Positions 44,574 through 52,820 are shown, numbered from the stretch's first letter. The stretch: 60,326 nucleotides of DNA from JBBBNV01 sp037137075 (GCF_037137075.1 NZ_JBBBNV010000027.1:1-60326), one strand, 5' to 3'. Numbers and translations: made by a program. Notes: generated by a model from the sequence alone, not told the origin.

Positions 44574-44602
44574 TATCCTATGGTTAGTCTGGGCATTTGG
44601 TG
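44574..44602 (-). promoter_or_regulatory. sigma-K promoter of yabG
   Basis: CACC, 16-base spacer, CATAGGATA. Both elements match sigma-K (mACm and CATAnnnTA). The -35 lies inside the last rsmA codons and the -10 at the rsmA stop. Confidence 0.7.
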
Positions 44603-45489
44603 CGGAGCAGCGCATTGCTGAGACGAGCAAATTCCTCCATCGACAGCGTCTCGCCGCGCCGCTGCGGCTCTATGGCATTATCCAGCAGCAAAGCCTCCCA
44701 CTCCGGGCGGGCCATACGGCCGGGATACCGGTTCATCAGATTGTTTACAAGCGTCTTGCGGCGCTGTCCGAAGGCGGCTTGAACCACTTCAAAGAAATGC
44801 CCTTCATCCTCAACAGGAACCGGCGGCTCTTTGCGCAGTGAAAGCCGGATTACGGCAGAATCTACATTCGGCTGCGGAATAAAGACAGTTTTGGGCACAA
44901 TCGTGACCACCGCAGGCTCACAGTAATATTGTACCGCGATACTCAGACTGCCGTAATCCTTCGTGCCGGGCTTGGCCGCCATGCGGTCGGCCACTTCTTT
45001 TTGAATCATCACCACGATATGCTCCAGCGGCAGACGTTCCTCCAGCAGCTTCATAATAATCGGCGTCGTGACATAGTACGGCAGATTCGCTACAACACTA
45101 ATCCCCTCGCAGCGCGGAAACCGGGTGGCGAGTATTTCCTTCAAATCCAGCTTCAGCACATCCCCATGAATGACCTCTACATGAGAATAGCCGCCCAAGG
45201 TTTCCCCCAGAATGGGCAGCAGCCGCTGATCGATTTCAACGGCAACGACTTTCCCCGCCGTTTTGGCCAGCTGCTCCGTCAGCGCACCGATGCCCGGTCC
45301 GATTTCCAGCGCCCCCCGGCTTGCATCCAGTCCGGCCGCGGAAACAATTTTGCCCAAAATGTTCAAATCGATCAGAAAGTTTTGTCCCAGGCTTTTCTTG
45401 AGCGAGAAGCCGTATTTATTAATGATTTCCTTTGTGCGCACCGGGGTAGCAATATCTTTGCCGGTCCGTGTAAGTTCATTCGAATTCAT
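44584..45489 (-). CDS. rsmA: 16S rRNA dimethyladenosine transferase (KsgA)
   Basis: RsmA dimethylates A1518 and A1519 of 16S rRNA. The 301-residue Rossmann methyltransferase has KKSLGQNFLID, the SAM motif LEIGPGIGALTEQLA, and the catalytic NLPYY (VVANLPYYVTTP). Its ATG immediately follows the rnmV stop, with AAAGGG as ribosome site, so the two are translated together. Confidence 0.97.
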   Translation of the reverse strand: MNSNELTRTGKDIATPVRTKEIINKYGFSLKKSLGQNFLIDLNILGKIVSAAGLDASRGALEIGPGIGALTEQLAKTAGKVVAVEIDQRLLPILGETLGGYSHVEVIHGDVLKLDLKEILATRFPRCEGISVVANLPYYVTTPIIMKLLEERLPLEHIVVMIQKEVADRMAAKPGTKDYGSLSIAVQYYCEPAVVTIVPKTVFIPQPNVDSAVIRLSLRKEPPVPVEDEGHFFEVVQAAFGQRRKTLVNNLMNRYPGRMARPEWEALLLDNAIEPQRRGETLSMEEFARLSNALLRTKCPD

Positions 45490-46044
45490 TTATAACCCTT
45501 TCCCGCGCACATACGCCAGCGCCGCTTCAAATTCCTCACGTGTAATCCGGAAAGCCCGGCAGCGTTTATACAGCTGCTTCCCATTAGCATACCCGATACC
45601 GAGCCGTTTGCCCAGCTCCAGCCGCCGTTCAGATGCATGAGGATGGGTAATTAGTCCCGCCGCTATCAGGTCGGCCATCGTCACATCGTCGTAGGTCTCC
45701 TCGCCCTCAGGAAGCTCTGTACGTACTCTGGACAGCGCTTTGCGAATGGCCTCAGGGGAAGCATTCTCCACGCCGAGATCGCCCTTGCGCCGGGCCTCCT
45801 CCTGCGTCAGAAAGGCATGCTTACAGCCGGGTACCCGGGCGGAGATGATTTTGCGGATACGCTCCCCCGGATGATCGGGGTCCGTAAAAACGATAACGCC
45901 CCTCCTAGCCTGAGCCAGCTCGATTTGACGCAAGATGTCCTCGTTTATCGCGGACCCGCCGGTTTCAATTGTTTCGGCCCGCACAGCTCGCTGGATGGCC
46001 GCTGTATCATCCCGGCCCTCCACGACAATAATTTCTTTAATCAT
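45490..46044 (-). CDS. rnmV: ribonuclease M5
   Basis: RNase M5 matures 5S rRNA. The 184-residue protein has a TOPRIM domain (KEIIVVEGRDDTAAIQ with the catalytic glutamate; VFTDPDHPGERIR with the DxD-like aspartates) and a C-terminal basic domain. ATG 46044 follows AAAGGG; the longer frame to 46128 crosses the upstream terminator. It is directly coupled to rsmA. Confidence 0.95.
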   Translation of the reverse strand: MIKEIIVVEGRDDTAAIQRAVRAETIETGGSAINEDILRQIELAQARRGVIVFTDPDHPGERIRKIISARVPGCKHAFLTQEEARRKGDLGVENASPEAIRKALSRVRTELPEGEETYDDVTMADLIAAGLITHPHASERRLELGKRLGIGYANGKQLYKRCRAFRITREEFEAALAYVRGKGL

Positions 46045-46094
46045 ACTGCAACCCTTTCCGGCCTTTTGGCGTCTAATATTCAACCTGAATCCAG

Positions 46095-46125
46095 AAAAAA
46101 GAAGAGGCAGCATGCCTCCTCTTTC
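46095..46125 (-). terminator. intrinsic terminator of yabE
   Basis: AGAGGAGGCA and TGCCTCTTCT pair with one wobble around TGC, then TTTTTT, 15 bases after the yabE stop. Confidence 0.8.
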
Positions 46126-46139
46126 CATCCTAACACCTA

Positions 46140-47279
46140 TTAATTCACAGCCGGCTTATCCTTACCAATAATGTATACTTTATAGCCGCGTTTTAACCCA
46201 AAACGCTGCGCATAGCTTTCATTCTCGAAGTAAATATCGATGGTATTGCCTTTCACAGCACTTCCGGTATCCTCCGCCCTGCGGAAGCCAATGCCCTCAA
46301 TATACACCCACCAGCCCATCGGAACTACCTTCGGATCAACAGCGATCGTACGGCCCTCCATTGCACGGGAGCCTGAAGCCGTCATTCCATAGCCCGGATG
46401 ATCCGGCCCTTTGCCGGTCGAAGCCACGCCTGCCGAATAAGCCGTCACTGTCACATTGTTCAGGATCTGCTTATAGCCGAACGTAACACCGCTTTTCGTC
46501 ACTTCATCCACACTCGGAGAGCTTGCCGACAAAGCCACCACTGGATTTTTGCTTCCAATAGCCACAATTTTGCTGACACTCTCCGTCTGGACATTCTCAT
46601 CTACAATGGCTTCCGACACAAGCGTCCCGTCCTCGAACGTCTTCTCGACGATCTTGGTCAGCGCACCTTCCTTGCCTTCCTGCACAGTCTGCTCCTTGCC
46701 TTTTAACAGGTTCGGATCGTTTTTCTTAACCACTTCGAACGGAATGGGTTCCGTTGTCTCCTCTTGCTGCTTGGTAACCCGTACGACCTTGACTTCACCG
46801 TCCGGCGTAATGGCTGAATCAGCCTCAGGCGTAACCTTATCCAGTTCGCCCAACGATATATTTAACTCTTGCAATGCACTTCCGACTGTTTTTCCTGTAG
46901 TGTACAGGGTTTCCGTCTTCCCATCGGCTGTCAGACGAATTGGCGCAGCCTTTTCAATGACGATGCGATCCCCGTTCTTCAACACGGTGTCGAGCGGCAT
47001 CGAAAGCCGGTCATATTGTCCGACAGATATAGCTTGTTCATCCAGCAGGCGTTTCAGGGCATATTGCTTCGTTTTCACTTGCTTTTCTTGCCCATCCACT
47101 ACTACGGATACGCTCTTGGTAGCCGTACCGTACAACAACATCAAAAACATGAAAGTCAAAGCGAAAGAAAATAAGGCTACACTTGCAATCAATCGCTTGT
47201 TTTCACGCTTCCATCGCAATGCGAAGGACATGCTGGATGATCGTTTCCCATGGGTCTCCTTATCGGGGATAATGCCCAT
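46140..47279 (-). CDS. yabE: G5/3D-domain cell-wall protein (YabE, resuscitation-factor-like)
   Basis: A 379-residue protein with an N-terminal basic stretch and one hydrophobic anchor (about 31-50; IASVALFSFALTFMFLMLL), two DUF348 ubiquitin-like repeats, a G5 domain (about 185-260; EPIPFEVVKKNDPNLLKG) and a C-terminal 3D domain (about 275-375; VTAYSAGVASTGKGPDHPG, YGMTASG, DIYF). Such proteins cleave peptidoglycan in the manner of lytic transglycosylases. ATG 47279 follows AGGAGG. A c-di-AMP riboswitch and terminator in the 600-base leader should control it. Confidence 0.93.
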   Translation of the reverse strand: MGIIPDKETHGKRSSSMSFALRWKRENKRLIASVALFSFALTFMFLMLLYGTATKSVSVVVDGQEKQVKTKQYALKRLLDEQAISVGQYDRLSMPLDTVLKNGDRIVIEKAAPIRLTADGKTETLYTTGKTVGSALQELNISLGELDKVTPEADSAITPDGEVKVVRVTKQQEETTEPIPFEVVKKNDPNLLKGKEQTVQEGKEGALTKIVEKTFEDGTLVSEAIVDENVQTESVSKIVAIGSKNPVVALSASSPSVDEVTKSGVTFGYKQILNNVTVTAYSAGVASTGKGPDHPGYGMTASGSRAMEGRTIAVDPKVVPMGWWVYIEGIGFRRAEDTGSAVKGNTIDIYFENESYAQRFGLKRGYKVYIIGKDKPAVN

Positions 47280-47308
47280 TTCTTCGGTCCTCCTCCATAG
47301 CCCCGCCG

Positions 47309-47392
47309 TCAACTGTCAAGCATGATTAGAATTGACGCGACTATAAAATGGTTTAGTTTATGTTTCTTCCACGCCGCTGCAAGAGCCGACAT
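47309..47392 (-). CDS. possible 27-residue leader peptide before yabE
   Basis: GAGGCGG eight bases before ATG 47392 opens a frame with a basic N-terminus (WKKHK) and a hydrophobic core (FIVASILIML), ending in TGA 29 bases before the yabE start. It resembles a tiny membrane peptide or a translated leader. No family is recognised. It lies after the riboswitch terminator, so it would be made only with yabE. Confidence 0.35.
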   Translation of the reverse strand: MSALAAAWKKHKLNHFIVASILIMLDS

Positions 47393-47502
47393 GGCCGCTT
47401 CCGCCTCGCGTTGTTCCCCTCCTTGCCTACTTATTTTTCTTTGAGATCCGCTGATGAGAGAATTGTATGAGAGCGAGTGCCCGAATATCCCTAGGAGTTC
47501 AA

Positions 47503-47541
47503 CATAAAAAGCCCGATAAAGAGGAACTCTTCATCGCGGCT
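47503..47541 (-). terminator. riboswitch-controlled terminator in the yabE leader
   Basis: AAGCC..CGATGAAGAG and CTCTTTATCG..GGCTT form a long stem with one bulge and a 3-base loop, followed by five T. It starts 44 bases after the aptamer, the expected place for an expression platform. Confidence 0.8.
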
Positions 47542-47584
47542 TGTGATTGTAGGTGTGTAATTAGCAGAATAATCGACGCCCGAC

Positions 47585-47807
47585 AAGTTTCCTCTCTCAT
47601 CACGCTTACGAGGTTAGCTGACGGATTCGGACGAGAGAGTCGCCCTATTCGCGTTCCGCTGCCCTACATGCAACAGCCTACCGCGAAATTCACCCCATTT
47701 GACGCTTGCAGTATGTAAGTCCTTGGACGCCGCATGCAAACGTTGGTTCCCCCGTTCTCCTGTTTGAACATTCGCGGCTTCTTAGACCGGATCATTCAAG
47801 GAAACTC
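47585..47807 (-). ncRNA. ydaO/yuaA-type c-di-AMP riboswitch aptamer
   Basis: Read on the minus strand, the conserved blocks occur in order: ACGGGGGAACCAACG near the 5' end, GGGGTGAAT in the middle, then CCGAATCCGTCAGCTAACCT and CGTAAGCG near the 3' end. The P1 helix is formed by AGTTTCCT (47799-47806) and AGGAAACT (47586-47593). This class binds cyclic di-AMP and usually stops transcription when bound. It precedes a terminator and yabE. Cell-wall genes are known targets of the class. Confidence 0.92.
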
Positions 47808-47851
47808 AGCGAGTTTGGAAAATCGGTAAATTATTAAGTTTTATGAACAGT

Positions 47852-47880
47852 ATATTACCTTCATCTTGGCAACCTGTAAA
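47852..47880 (-). promoter_or_regulatory. sigma-A promoter of the riboswitch-yabE transcript
   Basis: TTTACA, 17-base spacer, TAATAT, about 40 bases upstream of the aptamer. From 47881 to 48051 I see no gene, only A/T-rich DNA with an AAGGCCT inverted repeat. Confidence 0.6.
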
Positions 47881-48051
47881 GCAGATGAAGGCCTATTTTC
47901 AGGCAAAAATAGTGAAATTCAGGCCTTTCAATAAATAAACCACCTGATTATCTACTTATTTCTTGCGTTTTTAGCATTACAAACAGCTTTTAAATGGAAA
48001 ACAGCAAAATCACACGATTATGGAACCTAGGCAGGGCCAGGTTTACAAGCT

Positions 48052-48837
48052 TCAACAATGGTCCCCGAATTCGCCGAATTTCAACAGTTTGACTGCATTG
48101 TCCGTGGTAATCCGAGCCAATTCCTCCACCGATATTCCCTTGATTTCAGCGGCTGCTTCCGCAACGAGTCGAACATAGGCAGATTCATTCCGTTTTCCCC
48201 GGAAAGGATGTGGTGTAAGGTAAGGGGAATCCGTTTCAATCAGCAGGCGATCCAGCGGAACCTTGGCCAGCACTTCTTTGGGCTGAACAGCGTTTTTGAA
48301 TGTAATCGGACCGCCGAAGGAGATGTGAAAATTCATGTCCAGGCACTGCTTGGCCGTCTCCCAGCTTCCGGAGAAGCAGTGCATAATTCCGCCGACCTCG
48401 GACGCCTGTTCTTCTTTTAGCACCTTAACAATATCGTGATGGGCATCCCGGTTATGAATGACAATCGGCAGACCGACCTTGCGGGCAAGCCGAATCTGCT
48501 CCCGGAATACACGATCCTGCACCTCCTTAGGGGAGGTATCCCAATAATAATCCAGCCCGATCTCTCCGATCGCGACCACCTTCTTATGCGAACACAGCTG
48601 CTCCAGCCATTCCAAATCGCCGGGCTCCATCGTAATCGCGTCCTGCGGATGCCAGCCGACCGTTGTATAGATAAAATCATATTTCTCCGCCAGCGCAATC
48701 GAGCTCGGTATCGTCTCCCGGTTGAACCCGACATTCACCATCCGCGTCACCCCCTGATCCAGGGCGCGCTGTATTACCGCTTCACGATCCTCATCAAACT
48801 GCACAACATTCAAGTGGGTATGTGTATCTGTCAGCAT
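48052..48837 (-). CDS. tatD: TatD-family metal-dependent deoxyribonuclease
   Basis: TatD proteins are TIM-barrel hydrolases with 3'-5' exonuclease activity. The 261-residue protein begins MLTDTHTHLN (metal histidines), has GEIGLDYYWD, VIHNRDAHHD, MHCFSGSWE and ETDSPYLTPHPFRGKRNE divided over the C-terminal half. ATG 48837 is placed nine bases after GCGAGG. B. subtilis yabD occupies the same place before yabE. Confidence 0.95.
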   Translation of the reverse strand: MLTDTHTHLNVVQFDEDREAVIQRALDQGVTRMVNVGFNRETIPSSIALAEKYDFIYTTVGWHPQDAITMEPGDLEWLEQLCSHKKVVAIGEIGLDYYWDTSPKEVQDRVFREQIRLARKVGLPIVIHNRDAHHDIVKVLKEEQASEVGGIMHCFSGSWETAKQCLDMNFHISFGGPITFKNAVQPKEVLAKVPLDRLLIETDSPYLTPHPFRGKRNESAYVRLVAEAAAEIKGISVEELARITTDNAVKLLKFGEFGDHC

Positions 48838-48894
48838 GACCTTCATCCTCGCTTATGAATCATCATTTTTTTCTGCCGTTCCGGTCCCAACTGT

Positions 48895-50154
48895 TCACAG
48901 CTTTAGCTCTCCCATTACATCGCCGGGATAATACAAATGGTGCCGTCCCAGATGGATGCCGCTAATCGATCGCACGATTTCGGAGCGTAGCGATATTTCG
49001 ACAAGCTCGTCCTTCTCATTCAACAGCAATATCGGAAGCTTCTTCTCGTCCGCGTCTCCCGGACGGTACACATCATACGGCAAGTCCGAAGCAAAGTCGA
49101 GCTCCAGGTAATAATCCGGGTCCGCGCCAGCGGCCCTCATCTCGCACCGAAGCTGCTCTATGCGCTCCTCATCAATCTGCTCCAGGGTCACATACTTGAA
49201 TAATTTCCGGTTCAGGAACCGGCGGCACAAGTCGGATAGAATGACATCCTCCTCCATCGACCACTGAGTAAACACCAGCTGCATAAACGATTCATCGAGC
49301 TGAACATAGTCTTCCACGGTCAAGTCGTTGACAAACAGACGGGCAAGCGGATGAATCAAAAATTGAAACTTGTATTCCTGCTCATAAAGGCGCTTCGCCC
49401 GGAGCAAAATTTTGCGCAAAATAATTTCCGAGCTGCGGGTGACCGGATGAAAATAAACCTGCCAGTACATCTGATAGCGGGACATCAAATAATCTTCTAC
49501 GGCATGCATGCCGCTTTCTTTGATCACAATATGGCCTTGATGCGGCCGGGTAACCCGAAGAATACGCTCCAAATCAAAGGTGCCGTAATTGACCCCGGTG
49601 AAATAAGCATCGCGCAGCAAATAATCCATGCGATCCGCGTCCAGCTGGCTGGAAACAAGGCTCACGACGATTTGGGGGCTGTACTTTTTTTCAATCACCT
49701 GCGCAACCTTCTCCGGAAAATCGGGCGAAAGCCGTCTTAGCACTTCCCCGACCTCGGTATCGCCAAGAATGATAGCGCATGTCCATATTTCATGGCTGGT
49801 ACCGAACACCTCTTCCACGGAATGCGAGAACGGGCCGTGGCCGACGTCGTGCAGCAGGGCAGCGCAAAGAGCTAGCAGCCGCTCCTCCTTCGGCCAATCC
49901 GGGTAGTGATTCCGTTCGAACTGGGAGATGATTTTGCGGGTGATTTCATACACGCCGAGCGAATGGGAGAACCGGCTGTGCTCCGCCCCATGAAACGTGA
50001 AAAAGGATGTCCCCAGCTGTCGAATACGCCGCAGCCGCTGAAATTCGCGCGTATTAATTAATTCCCAGATCACCGCATCCTGGACGTAGATGTATTTGTG
50101 CACCGGATCCTTAAACACCTTCTCTTCTTTCATCGAAGCACCTCTGTTACTCAT
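48895..50154 (-). CDS. HD-domain phosphohydrolase (dNTPase-like, YwfO-type)
   Basis: The 419-residue protein has an HD-domain metal site: H and D in FHGAEHSRFSHSLGV, the paired HD in LLHDVGHGPFSHSVEE, and D in SSQLDADRMDYLLRDAY. The C-terminal half is typical of the SamHD1/dGTPase-like YwfO group, so a nucleotide triphosphohydrolase role is likely. ATG 50154 follows AAGGGGG; ATG 50133 behind AGAGGTG is an alternative. It stands where B. subtilis has metS, divergent from abrB, with Spo0A-box dyads upstream. Confidence 0.9.
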   Translation of the reverse strand: MSNRGASMKEEKVFKDPVHKYIYVQDAVIWELINTREFQRLRRIRQLGTSFFTFHGAEHSRFSHSLGVYEITRKIISQFERNHYPDWPKEERLLALCAALLHDVGHGPFSHSVEEVFGTSHEIWTCAIILGDTEVGEVLRRLSPDFPEKVAQVIEKKYSPQIVVSLVSSQLDADRMDYLLRDAYFTGVNYGTFDLERILRVTRPHQGHIVIKESGMHAVEDYLMSRYQMYWQVYFHPVTRSSEIILRKILLRAKRLYEQEYKFQFLIHPLARLFVNDLTVEDYVQLDESFMQLVFTQWSMEEDVILSDLCRRFLNRKLFKYVTLEQIDEERIEQLRCEMRAAGADPDYYLELDFASDLPYDVYRPGDADEKKLPILLLNEKDELVEISLRSEIVRSISGIHLGRHHLYYPGDVMGELKL

Positions 50155-50234
50155 CGATTACGCCCCCTTGGATACGATAATTTTGTTAAATAACTCACAT
50201 TTTTTCGCCTAATCCGACATAACAATCGTAGCAT

Positions 50235-50266
50235 AATTCGACAAGAGTTCATGGTTTTGTCGAATT
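50235..50266. promoter_or_regulatory. inverted pair of Spo0A boxes between abrB and the HD gene
   Basis: AATTCGACAA and TTGTCGAATT form a perfect 10-bp inverted repeat with a 12-base centre. Each arm contains TTGTCGAA, the core of the Spo0A box. The centres are about 22 bases apart, two helical turns. On the minus side one TTGTCG could act as a -35 for the HD gene. Confidence 0.7.
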
Positions 50267-50357
50267 AAAGACTTGCTTTCTACCAGCCTTTTGTGGGACA
50301 CTTAGCCAAGGAAACCCGTAAGTACATAGTGATATAATACGCGCGCGTGAATTCAGG

Positions 50358-50386
50358 TTGACTATTATGGGAATGGTTGGTATCAT
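50358..50386 (+). promoter_or_regulatory. sigma-A promoter of abrB
   Basis: TTGACT, 17-base spacer, TATCAT. A second TATAAT at 50333-50338 with a poor -35 may mark an upstream promoter. Confidence 0.65.
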
Positions 50387-50400
50387 AAAAAAACGAAAAG

Positions 50401-50422
50401 AATGTCGAAACTTGGCGACATT
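50401..50422 (+). promoter_or_regulatory. Spo0A-box dyad downstream of the abrB promoter
   Basis: AATGTCG and CGACATT flank 8 bases. The left arm reads TGTCGAA, a perfect 7-base 0A box; the right arm is TGTCGCC on the other strand. At about +8 to +30 it should act as a repressor site, as known for Spo0A on B. subtilis abrB. Confidence 0.7.
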
Positions 50423-50444
50423 AAAATAGAGGAGGACTTTGAAC

Positions 50445-50705
50445 ATGATGAAATCCACAGGTATTGTAAGAAAAGTCGACGAGCTGGGCCGCGTTGTTAT
50501 TCCGATTGAATTGCGCCGTACGCTTGGAATCGGAGAGAAAGACGCTCTCGAAATTTACGTTGACGGCGAGCGCATCATGCTCAAAAAATACGAGCCGGCA
50601 TGTATTTTCACCGGCAATGCTGACAACCTGATCTACTTCAAAGGAAAAATGATCAGCAAAGAGTGCTTGGAAGAGCTTTCCGAAATTTTTAAATCCATGG
50701 CATAA
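50445..50705 (+). CDS. abrB: transition-state regulator AbrB
   Basis: AbrB represses stationary-phase and sporulation genes during growth. The 86-residue protein begins MMKSTGIVRKVDELGRVVIPIELRR, here split as MMKSTGIVRKVDELGR and VVIPIELRR, the swapped-hairpin DNA-binding domain, and has a C-terminal multimerisation domain. ATG 50445 stands nine bases after GGAGG. It is one of the few plus-strand genes, divergent from the HD gene and convergent with rsmI. Confidence 0.97.
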   Translation: MMKSTGIVRKVDELGRVVIPIELRRTLGIGEKDALEIYVDGERIMLKKYEPACIFTGNADNLIYFKGKMISKECLEELSEIFKSMA

Positions 50706-50798
50706 TAATTGTAAAGTTTTGCTTTCTAATTACGCCAAAATCGGTTATAATAGATTTATCGAACTTGTTAATTCTAACCTTTTTCATATCTCCTCTTG

Positions 50799-50832
50799 TC
50801 CCCGGGCCTTTTGGCTCCGGGGAACTTTTTTT
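50799..50832 (+). terminator. intrinsic terminator of abrB
   Basis: TCCCCGG and CCGGGGA form a 7-bp stem with an 11-base loop, followed by seven or more T. The 50833-51059 stretch up to rsmI holds no gene; GAATAAGAG occurs twice there, four bases apart. Confidence 0.85.
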
Positions 50833-51059
50833 CCTGTGCCGCGAACAACCATATCGCTGCTAAACGGAGCCAAGCCCCCTTCCCTTACCAGATGCTGTAG
50901 TTCGCCGCCGTCATGCCTACTACACTCTGTGCCGGGAGCTGCGCTGCGCGGATAATATTCTTCATTTAAGCGAATAAGAGGAAAGAATAAGAGAAAAGAC
51001 CTTACCCAGAAATAACAGCAGCATCCATTCTTATTCAGATCCAGCCTATTCAATCCAAA

Positions 51060-51932
51060 TTACCGGTTGAGTTCATTATAAATGTCCCGCTTGGAAACTC
51101 CCCGATCCTGCGCCGCCCGCTTCATCGCTTCTTTACGATCCCCAGTCTGGGCCTCATAGCGGGCAACATGATCCTCCAGGCTGAGTCCGTTCCACCATGC
51201 CTCCTCCCGGGCTCCTGCCGCACCTGGCTCCCCGCGGCCGACCACGATGCAGTACTCTCCGAGTGCTTCATGCTGATCCAGATGCGCCAGCGCTTCGGAT
51301 ATCGTTCCCCGCAGCAGCTCCTCGTGCTTCTTGGTCAATTCACGGGCTAGCGCAACCGGACGATCACCCCACACCTCGATCATGCTTTGCAGTGTCTTCG
51401 CCACCCGATGAGGGGATTCGTAAAAAATGAGCGTCTCTTCAGCCCGGTCAAGCTTCTCCAGCGCTTCACGCAGGGGCTTCTTCTCCCGCGGCAAAAAGCC
51501 GTGAAAACGGAACGTGTCCGTAGGCAGACCGGATACGATCAGGGCCGAAAGAGCGGCGTTCGCCCCAGGCACCGGCACAATCGGAACTTCAGCCTCGACC
51601 GCCAGCCTGACCAAATCCGAGCCCGGGTCCGAGATCGCCGGCAGCCCCGCATCGCTGACGAGGGCGATGGATTCCCCCTGGAGCAGCAGCCGGATGAGCT
51701 CCGGTCCGCTGGCTCGTTTGTTATGCTCATGATATGCGACCAGACGGGTCCCAATTTCGAAATGCGCCAGCAGCTTGCGGGTTTGCCGGGTATCTTCCGC
51801 GGCAATCCACTGCACTTCCTTCAGTGTCCGCACTGCCCGATACGTCATATCCTCCAAATTGCCGATTGGCGTGGCCACCAAATACAGAGTACCACTGGCT
51901 TTGGCGCCCTGGAAACTTTTTTGAAGCCTCAT
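51060..51932 (-). CDS. rsmI: 16S rRNA 2'-O-ribose C1402 methyltransferase
   Basis: RsmI methylates the ribose of C1402 in 16S rRNA. The 290-residue tetrapyrrole methylase-fold protein has LYLVATPIGNLEDMTYRA, AEDTRQTRKLL, LVSDAGLPAISDPG and VPGANAALSALIVSGL. The ATG overlaps the trmN stop by four bases. The GIY-YIG gene yazA that precedes it in B. subtilis is absent. Confidence 0.97.
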   Translation of the reverse strand: MRLQKSFQGAKASGTLYLVATPIGNLEDMTYRAVRTLKEVQWIAAEDTRQTRKLLAHFEIGTRLVAYHEHNKRASGPELIRLLLQGESIALVSDAGLPAISDPGSDLVRLAVEAEVPIVPVPGANAALSALIVSGLPTDTFRFHGFLPREKKPLREALEKLDRAEETLIFYESPHRVAKTLQSMIEVWGDRPVALARELTKKHEELLRGTISEALAHLDQHEALGEYCIVVGRGEPGAAGAREEAWWNGLSLEDHVARYEAQTGDRKEAMKRAAQDRGVSKRDIYNELNR

Positions 51933-52729
51933 GCCCCTTGCTCCCCCTTTCCGCTTTCTTTTTCTGTTTGAAGCTCAGCTGTCTGGCCATAGTAGACCTG
52001 CAGCAGCTCCTCGCAATATTCGTTATTGTCTTCGTATACGATTAACGGCGGAAGCAGCCGAATTTCAGGCTTGCCGTCACGCAGCGCTTCAATTAATAGC
52101 ATATTCGCTTCCTCTGCCTTGCGCGGGTGAACAAACCGTATCCGCTTCGGCTCCAGCCGGTATTTGCGCATAAGCAGCATAATATCGGCGAGTCTTGCCG
52201 GACGGTGCACCATGGCGACCCGGCCGCCCGGCTTTACCAGCCTGCTGCTGACACGGATCACGTCTTCAAGCGTACAATGAATTTCATGCCGTGCTGCCGC
52301 GATATGGGCATTCACATTTTGATCCCCGTTCGGCACAGGCAAATACGGCGGATTCACCGTAACCAAATCGTAGCAGCCGTTCTCCATCGACAAATCGATA
52401 TGATTCAAATCCCCATGGCGAACGTTGATTTGCGATTGCAGCCCGTTGTAGTCTACTGAACGCTTCGCCATATCCCACAGCCGCTCCTGAATTTCCACGC
52501 TCTCGATTTGCGCTTTGGAACGTGTGGACAGCAGCAGCGGAATGACTCCATTGCCTGAGCACAGATCCATGATTTTCCCCCGGGCGGGAACCTGACAGAA
52601 CCGGGCCAATAAGACCGCATCCAGCGAGAAGCTGAACACTTCGCTGCTTTGTACGATTTTTAATTCATGCGTCAATAAATCATCCAGACGCTCCTCCGGC
52701 GAGAGCCGGATAGTCATAGGTTGTTCCAA
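51929..52729 (-). CDS. trmN: tRNA1(Val) adenine-37 N6-methyltransferase-like protein (YabB/TrmN6)
   Basis: A 266-residue SAM-dependent methyltransferase with motif I IMDLCSGNGVIPLLL and the N6-adenine signature NPPY in VTVNPPYLPVPNG. E. coli TrmN modifies A37 of tRNA-Val; activity of the Bacillales form is inferred. TTG 52729 lies ten bases after AAAGGTG; ATG 52717 is an equally reasonable start. It is coupled to rsmI. Confidence 0.9.
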   Translation of the reverse strand: MEQPMTIRLSPEERLDDLLTHELKIVQSSEVFSFSLDAVLLARFCQVPARGKIMDLCSGNGVIPLLLSTRSKAQIESVEIQERLWDMAKRSVDYNGLQSQINVRHGDLNHIDLSMENGCYDLVTVNPPYLPVPNGDQNVNAHIAAARHEIHCTLEDVIRVSSRLVKPGGRVAMVHRPARLADIMLLMRKYRLEPKRIRFVHPRKAEEANMLLIEALRDGKPEIRLLPPLIVYEDNNEYCEELLQVYYGQTAELQTEKESGKGEQGA

Positions 52730-52780
52730 CGTCGGTGCACACCTTTCTATTGAGGGGGCAAACAAGCAATCCCCGTATCC

Positions 52781-52815
52781 AAAAAAGCCGCAGAGGACAT
52801 CGTCCCTCTACGGCT
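52781..52815 (-). terminator. intrinsic terminator of yabA
   Basis: AGCCGTAGAGG and CCTCTGCGGCT pair with one wobble around an 8-base loop, then six T, directly after the yabA stop. Confidence 0.85.
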
Positions 52816-52820
52816 CAACG

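Noticed and set aside
47467..47718. 83-codon plus-strand frame in the yabE leader
   Set aside because: It lies antisense to the riboswitch and terminator, and its sequence is explained by the RNA structure on the minus strand.
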